This document shows, one piece after another, positions 16,232 through 20,157 of a stretch of 20,157 nucleotides of DNA (position 1 is the stretch's first letter; every line of letters starts with the position of its first letter). The translations under genes were made by a program, and so were the position numbers. The notes beneath the pieces are model-generated. The model saw nothing but the letters and a program-made list of their open reading frames with translations, had not been told where the DNA came from and ran no database searches. The stretch is taken from positions 1 to 20,157 of the forward strand of contig DAONLM010000026.1 in NCBI GenBank assembly GCA_035406685.1, written 5' to 3'. Source of the stretch: DAONLM01 sp035406685 (GTDB lineage: Bacteria > Spirochaetota > GWE2-31-10 > MWDO01).

Positions 16232-16963
16232 TTAAATCTCCATTATTGCTCTAAAAAAGGTAACAACATAAACCTTCGAAAATCCAGCATCTTTTAACAA
16301 TTTTGCACAATAATTGACAGTAGAACCAGTTGTATATAAATCATCTATTAAGTAGATTTCTCCATTAAACTTATTTCTATTTTTTTCTGGAAGATAGTAC
16401 ATATTTCTAATTTCTGTTACTCTTGATATTTTATTTTTTGATTTCTGAGGTCTAAAAAAATTTATTTTTTTCTTAAAAATATTATTGATTGTTTTAAAAC
16501 CACTTCTATTTAAAAGTTTCAATAGATAATTTAAACCAGCCCTACCCTTCTTAATCCTCTTTATAAAAAAATCCGGCACAACAGTTATTAACTTATTTTT
16601 ATCCAAAAGATTCTTTTGGAGTAAAATATTACAAAATAGCCTTATAATAAGAAATTGCTCACCCATCTTTAACATTTTTAAAATATTTTTAAAGTAGCCA
16701 GTATAAAATTGAACAAAATCATAAGAGTCATAATAAATTTCTCCTAAAAATTTACAAGAAGGGCACTCATTCAGATCATTTAAAGGATGCTTGCAGATAG
16801 GGCATAATTTTTCAATATCTCTTATAAAAAAAGAGTTATAACAGGACTCACATACAAAATCAAGATCTTCTTTAAGTTCTCTCTTATTGCAAAAAATGCA
16901 TCTCGAATCAAAAAATATATTTTTTATCTTTTTTAATACTTTAAAAATAATTAACTCTGACAT
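16232..16963 (-). CDS. comF: ComF-family phosphoribosyltransferase-like protein
   Basis: ComF proteins take part in uptake of transforming DNA in competent bacteria. The N-terminal half has four CxxC pairs (CIFC, CESC, CPIC, CPSC), typical of its zinc-binding region. The C-terminal half ends with the PRPP-binding motif YLIDDLYTTGSTV. The ATG at 16963 is chosen, giving 243 residues; an in-frame TTG at 16972 overlaps the stop of the upstream gene and has no ribosome binding site. Only a weak GAAAG precedes the ATG, and the start lies five bases after the upstream stop, so translation is probably coupled. No other competence gene is visible. The central region between the zinc and PRPP domains is very rich in lysine, isoleucine and asparagine. 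Confidence 0.9.
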   Translation of the reverse strand: MSELIIFKVLKKIKNIFFDSRCIFCNKRELKEDLDFVCESCYNSFFIRDIEKLCPICKHPLNDLNECPSCKFLGEIYYDSYDFVQFYTGYFKNILKMLKMGEQFLIIRLFCNILLQKNLLDKNKLITVVPDFFIKRIKKGRAGLNYLLKLLNRSGFKTINNIFKKKINFFRPQKSKNKISRVTEIRNMYYLPEKNRNKFNGEIYLIDDLYTTGSTVNYCAKLLKDAGFSKVYVVTFFRAIMEI

Positions 16964-16968
16964 ATCTT

Positions 16969-17562
16969 TCAAGGTAAAAAAGGGAATTTTATGTTAGAAT
17001 GTTTTACAACCTCTTTTAAAATTTCCTTCACATTCTCTTTACTTGTCTTACATTTTCTTAATAAAATATTATAATTCTCCTTTTCTTCTATAATAATATC
17101 ATCAAAATATCCATCCACATCATAGCAAAAATAGAAAACAAAATCTGGATTGTTTATAAATATTCTACACTCTTTTCTTTCTTTCTCAAATAGTGTTGCT
17201 TTTACATAATTAATAGAAACTTTTACTGATTTTATATTCTCATATCTTATGATCTTTCTTCTCTGTAAAAATTCAAATATCTCAAATCTATCATCGTAAA
17301 CTAAAACTATTGGTGACATTCTAAAAAAAGAGATAAATATAAGAAGTATGCCACTCGCTAATATAAAGACATGAAGACCCGTTAAAAAAGATAAAAAAAT
17401 ATTATGTTTTAAATTATGAAAAAAGAAAGAGATATAATCTAACTTACCCTTAATAGCAGCAACTACAAAAAAAACAATAATAAAAATGGATATGAAAGAT
17501 ATACCTATATAAAAAAGAATTGTCTCATTACTATAAAAAATGTATCTATATTTTTTTTTCAT
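16969..17562 (-). CDS. Two-helix membrane protein of unknown function
   Basis: I do not recognise this 197-residue protein as a named family. The N-terminus is basic (MKKKYRYIFYSN), followed by a membrane segment at about residues 14-38 and a second at about 52-78. The remaining 120 residues look soluble and beta-rich, with VLVYDDRFEIFEFLQRRKII and YENIKSVKVSINY. That pattern, two helices followed by a strand carrying 'RFEI' and an 'I(R/K)YENIKSV' segment, resembles bacterial PH-like domains, but the similarity is only by eye. AAGGGG precedes the ATG on the minus strand, and a consensus promoter lies upstream. It is cotranscribed with comF. Confidence 0.8.
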   Translation of the reverse strand: MKKKYRYIFYSNETILFYIGISFISIFIIVFFVVAAIKGKLDYISFFFHNLKHNIFLSFLTGLHVFILASGILLIFISFFRMSPIVLVYDDRFEIFEFLQRRKIIRYENIKSVKVSINYVKATLFEKERKECRIFINNPDFVFYFCYDVDGYFDDIIIEEKENYNILLRKCKTSKENVKEILKEVVKHSNIKFPFLP

Positions 17563-17595
17563 ATAACCCCTTATATAGGCTGATGTAATATATTT

Positions 17596-17624
17596 ACTAT
17601 AATCAAAATTATTAAAAATGTCAA
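17596..17624 (-). promoter_or_regulatory. Promoter of the membrane protein-comF operon
   Basis: On the minus strand a perfect TTGACA (17624-17619) is followed after 17 bases by TATAGT (17601-17596), five of six matches. The leader would be about 25-30 bases and contains AAGGGG. Confidence 0.65.
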
Positions 17625-17645
17625 AAATTTTTATTGTTATTTTTA

Positions 17646-17674
17646 TTTACCATTTTACAAAAATTTGCTATAAT
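17646..17674 (+). promoter_or_regulatory. Promoter of the aroA'-aroB' operon
   Basis: TTTACC at 17646-17651 is followed after 17 bases by a perfect TATAAT at 17669-17674, with TG at 17666-17667 giving an extended -10. It lies back to back with the minus-strand promoter, the two -35 boxes being only about 20 bases apart. Confidence 0.7.
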
Positions 17675-17720
17675 ATCTCTCATTTTTAAGTATTTATTAT
17701 TTAATTTTTAGGAGGTATAT

Positions 17721-18521
17721 ATGATTGGTAAACAGATAAGGTTAGAAAGATTAATAAATAGAGACACTGGTAAAACAGTAATTGTTCCCATGGATCATGG
17801 GGTTACAATGGGACCTATCGAAGGCCTTGTAAATATGAAAGAAACAATAGGTAAAATAGTAGATGGTGGTGTAAATGCTGTTGTTTTGCATAAAGGAATT
17901 GTTAAAGCAGGTCATAGACAGAGAGGTAAAGATGTTGGATTATTTTTACATTTAAGTGCTTCGACAATTCTTTCTCCAGATCCAAATCAAAAAGTCCTGA
18001 TATGTACTGTTGAAGAGGCTATAAAATTAGGGGCAGATGGGATATCTATTCATATCAACCTTGGAGCAGAAACAGACTATGAGATGCTAAAAGATTTTGG
18101 GAAAATAGGCAAAGAGTGCTCAGATTGGGGTATGCCTTTACTTGCAATGATGTATACCAGAGGTAAAAAGATCCCAAATGAATTCGATGTTGAGGCAGTA
18201 AAACTTGCTGCAAGGGTTGCAAATGAACTTGGGGCTGATATGGTTAAAGTTAATTTTACCGGCGATACAGAATCTTTTATGAAGGTTGTGGAAGGATGCT
18301 CTATCCCAGTTCTTATTGCTGGTGGTGAAAAGGCTAAAAATACAAAAGATATTCTAAAAAATATAAAGATGGCAATGGATGCTGGTGCAAAAGGGGTTTC
18401 GATAGGTAGAAATGTATTTCAGCATATAAATCCTACTAACTTTTGTAAAGGGGTGTCAGCAATTGTCCATGAGAATAAGTCAATAGAAGAGGCATTAAGA
18501 ATTATTGGAGAAATAGTATGA
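17721..18521 (+). CDS. aroA': 2-amino-3,7-dideoxy-D-threo-hept-6-ulosonate synthase (archaeal-type AroA')
   Basis: This 266-residue class I aldolase matches the methanogen MJ0400 family. That enzyme condenses L-aspartate semialdehyde with a 6-deoxy-5-ketofructose phosphate donor to give the C7 precursor of 3-dehydroquinate, replacing DAHP synthase. The active-site residues D25 (VPMDHGVTMGP), Y145 (MMYTRG) and K176 (DMVKVNFTGD) fit the D33, Y153 and K184 I recall for MJ0400 with one constant offset of eight. GGAGG lies just before the ATG. The gene overlaps aroB' by four bases, which strongly supports this pathway role over a plain fructose-bisphosphate aldolase, the main alternative. Confidence 0.88.
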   Translation: MIGKQIRLERLINRDTGKTVIVPMDHGVTMGPIEGLVNMKETIGKIVDGGVNAVVLHKGIVKAGHRQRGKDVGLFLHLSASTILSPDPNQKVLICTVEEAIKLGADGISIHINLGAETDYEMLKDFGKIGKECSDWGMPLLAMMYTRGKKIPNEFDVEAVKLAARVANELGADMVKVNFTGDTESFMKVVEGCSIPVLIAGGEKAKNTKDILKNIKMAMDAGAKGVSIGRNVFQHINPTNFCKGVSAIVHENKSIEEALRIIGEIV

Positions 18522-19504
18522 AAAAAGTCTTTATCGAAGTAGAAAAATGGAATAAATCATTAATAACAGATGCCCTTGAGAATGGGGTCGATGCTTTTTT
18601 TTCTTCAAATAATGAAATCATAGAGAAGATTAAACAACTTGCAAAAGTGGATGTTTATAATAAAAATTCTTTGCCTGAGAACATAAAATTTTTTGAGATA
18701 ACAAATAAAGAGCAAGAAATCGAGGCTTCAAAAATAAATTCTAATATATATTTGATAATTTCTACTGGGGACTGGAAAATAATACCTTTTGAGAATCTAA
18801 TAGCTCAAAGGGAAAATCTTTTTGCAGTTGTAAATAATGAAAAAGATGCTATTGAAGTAATAGGGATATTGGAAAAAGGGGTTACCGGGGTATATATTTC
18901 AAATTGTTCTGATGATGAAAAGATTAATATTCTAAAAAAAATAAAATCTAAAAAAGGAAAGATTAATTTAACTGAAGGAGAAATATTAAATATAGAAAAG
19001 TTGCCTCTTGGTGATAGAGTATGCATTGATACAATTACAAATATGAAAGAAGGTGAAGGCATGCTTGTTGGAGACTATTCTAATGGAATGGTATTAGTGA
19101 ATTCAGAATCTCTTGATAATCCTTATGTTGCATCTCGACCATTTAGAGTAAATGCTGGTGCTGTTCATTGTTATATAATGTTACCTGAAAATAAGACAAA
19201 ATATTTAGCAGATTTAAGAAGTGGGGATAATGTTCTTATAGTAAATCATAAGGGAGAGACATTTACATCAGTGATTGGCAGAATAAAACTAGAAAAAAGG
19301 CCAATGTTAAGAATTGAAGTAAAGGGCAAGATGAGTAATTTTAGTGTTGTCTTACAGAATGCAGAAACAATTAGAATCGTGACACCCGATGGTAAATCAA
19401 AATCAGTTGTATCTTTAAAAAAAGGGGATAAGATAGTTATATTTGAAGAAAAGGGCGGAAGACACTTTGGACATCAAATAGAAGAGACAATAGAAGAGAA
19501 ATAA
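18518..19504 (+). CDS. aroB': 3-dehydroquinate synthase II (archaeal-type AroB')
   Basis: AroB' performs NAD-dependent oxidative deamination and cyclisation of the AroA' product to 3-dehydroquinate. The 328-residue protein shows the family blocks GDRVCIDT near 165-172, EGMLVGDYSNGMVLVNSES at 180-198 and SRPFRVNAGAVHCYI at 206-220, followed by a beta-rich C-terminal domain (VSLKKGDKIVIFEEKGGRHFG). It has no similarity to classical bacterial AroB, which belongs to a different fold. The start overlaps the aroA' stop as ATGA, with GGAG a few bases upstream, so the two are translationally coupled. The later shikimate genes are not in the window. Confidence 0.92.
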   Translation: MKKVFIEVEKWNKSLITDALENGVDAFFSSNNEIIEKIKQLAKVDVYNKNSLPENIKFFEITNKEQEIEASKINSNIYLIISTGDWKIIPFENLIAQRENLFAVVNNEKDAIEVIGILEKGVTGVYISNCSDDEKINILKKIKSKKGKINLTEGEILNIEKLPLGDRVCIDTITNMKEGEGMLVGDYSNGMVLVNSESLDNPYVASRPFRVNAGAVHCYIMLPENKTKYLADLRSGDNVLIVNHKGETFTSVIGRIKLEKRPMLRIEVKGKMSNFSVVLQNAETIRIVTPDGKSKSVVSLKKGDKIVIFEEKGGRHFGHQIEETIEEK

Positions 19505-19626
19505 GATTTATTATACTACTATAATTATTATAAGATTTTTAAATGGGATATCCTATTGTTGTAAAAGGGGATATCTGTATGCCCTGAACTATTTTCATTT
19601 TTTAACTATAAATTTGATAAATTAGT

Positions 19627-19680
19627 GATTGTATAAAATTAATAATTTTGACTATTGTAATATTCTTTAACAATACAATC
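19627..19680. repeat. Inverted repeat with 8-base arms
   Basis: GATTGTAT at 19627-19634 is the reverse complement of ATACAATC at 19673-19680, 38 bases apart. Inside it, TATTG and CAATA offer a competing smaller hairpin. It could be a tiny decayed inverted-repeat element. In AT-rich DNA, chance is possible. Confidence 0.4.
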
Positions 19681-19735
19681 CTATTTAAAATAAACTTACT
19701 AACTTATATTTAACTCTATTAATCATAATTTTTCT

Positions 19736-19792
19736 ATGCATATTTCTTTATTCCATATATAAGCCAAAGAATGATATTAAAAAAATATGCAT
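19736..19792. repeat. Inverted repeat with 10-15-base arms
   Basis: ATGCATATTT at 19736-19745 is the exact reverse complement of AAATATGCAT at 19783-19792. Allowing one mismatch the pairing extends inward by four more bases (to 19750 and 19778), leaving a loop of about 27 bases. No T-run follows, so it is not a standard terminator. Confidence 0.5.
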
Positions 19793-19944
19793 CATAAATT
19801 ATAAATTGATTTTTTTAAAATAAATGGCCATCTTCAATATTGGGTAAGAATTTATTTTTAAGCAATCAAAAGTATAAATTTATCCTGAGGTAAGTTTTGA
19901 GTAACAAAGAGAGAAAGGAAAAAATTTAGACATAGTTGTAATTT

Positions 19945-20157
19945 TTATAAAAATTTTATTTCTAAAACCCTAAATTTTGAGTCGAAAGTGAGTAAAAAAT
20001 ATTGGTCGGAGTGAGGCTCGCGGGGGATATCAGGCGGCACAATCTTCCCTCTATCTTTCTTCACAATCACAGCCTTTCTTCCTCTTAAATCCTCAAGTTT
20101 CCTTTTTAGCCTCTCAATTTTATCTTCAAACTCTTTTTCTCCAAATGCTTCAATTCC
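19945..20157 (-). CDS. Partial ORF, 3' end of an unrecognised protein
   Basis: The minus strand is open from the window edge to TAA at 19947-19945, giving the last 70 residues. It begins GIEAFGEKEFEDKIERLKRKLEDL, a charged, probably helical or coiled-coil stretch, then RGRKAVIVKKDRGKIV, a PPDIPREPHSDQ segment and YFLLTFDSKFRVLEIKFL. The PPDIPREPHSDQ part is encoded by a patch (about 19990-20040) much richer in G+C than the rest of the window. The beginning loosely recalls the C-terminal tails of REP-associated (Y1) transposases, but I cannot confirm this. The true stop may have been lost, so the final residues could be read-through. Confidence 0.45.
   Translation of the reverse strand, partial: GIEAFGEKEFEDKIERLKRKLEDLRGRKAVIVKKDRGKIVPPDIPREPHSDQYFLLTFDSKFRVLEIKFL

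Larger units (their letters stand above)
19505..19944. other. Gene-free AT-rich region
   Basis: No supported gene lies here. It holds a weak hairpin (GATATCC/GGATATC, about 19546-19576) that lacks a T-run, and two longer inverted repeats listed separately. It may be the decayed footprint of mobile DNA next to the partial ORF downstream. No promoter for the minus strand is obvious. Confidence 0.6.

Noticed and set aside
16964..16972. TTG start for comF overlapping the upstream stop
   Set aside because: There is no ribosome binding site before the TTG, while an ATG three codons later is well placed for coupled translation.
19546..19576. GATATCC/GGATATC hairpin as terminator of aroB'
   Set aside because: The stem is only seven pairs with a long loop and no T-run follows.

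Overview
The window is a low-GC stretch (mostly A+T, with strong AAGGAG-type ribosome binding sites and recognisable TTGACA/TATAAT promoters) from the chromosome of an anaerobic, flagellated, probably two-membrane bacterium. HydF implies an [FeFe]-hydrogenase. FlgB implies a flagellum. A 1908-residue alpha-2-macroglobulin lipoprotein implies an outer membrane and periplasm. An archaeal-type pair of genes opens the aromatic pathway. I cannot assign a species; the mix suggests a little-sampled, possibly candidate, phylum.

Layout. Positions 1-400 hold the last codons of a decayed transposase, three spaced copies of a GGGACAGACC motif and a promoter. Positions 401-4115 are a tight + strand operon: phenylacetate-CoA ligase-type enzyme, tandem-ACT protein, purD and deoC. 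A promoter at 4167-4195 drives rplM-rpsI, closed by a hairpin at 5121-5149. hydF follows and overlaps the convergent galE tail to tail. The minus-strand alpha-2-macroglobulin gene fills 7539-13265 and has a near-consensus promoter. A 1.26 kb gene-free region (13266-14524) carries a tandem array of about eight 65-70 bp units, each built from a CATATG-centred palindrome and a second AT-rich box, followed by a second transposase remnant. Then come gap with a strong terminator, a lone flgB, a minus-strand pair (membrane protein and comF), and, from back-to-back promoters, the archaeal-type pair aroA'-aroB'. The last 650 bases are a gene-poor tail with inverted repeats and the 3' part of an unrecognised minus-strand ORF that includes a GC-rich patch.

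How the genes fit together. Most of the window is core metabolism and housekeeping: purine synthesis, deoxyribose salvage, ribosome, glycolysis, UDP-galactose supply, aromatic synthesis and hydrogenase maturation. The two transposase remnants, the 67-bp array and the tail are the non-housekeeping parts. The array is the element that no standard feature type explains and is the best candidate for something undescribed.
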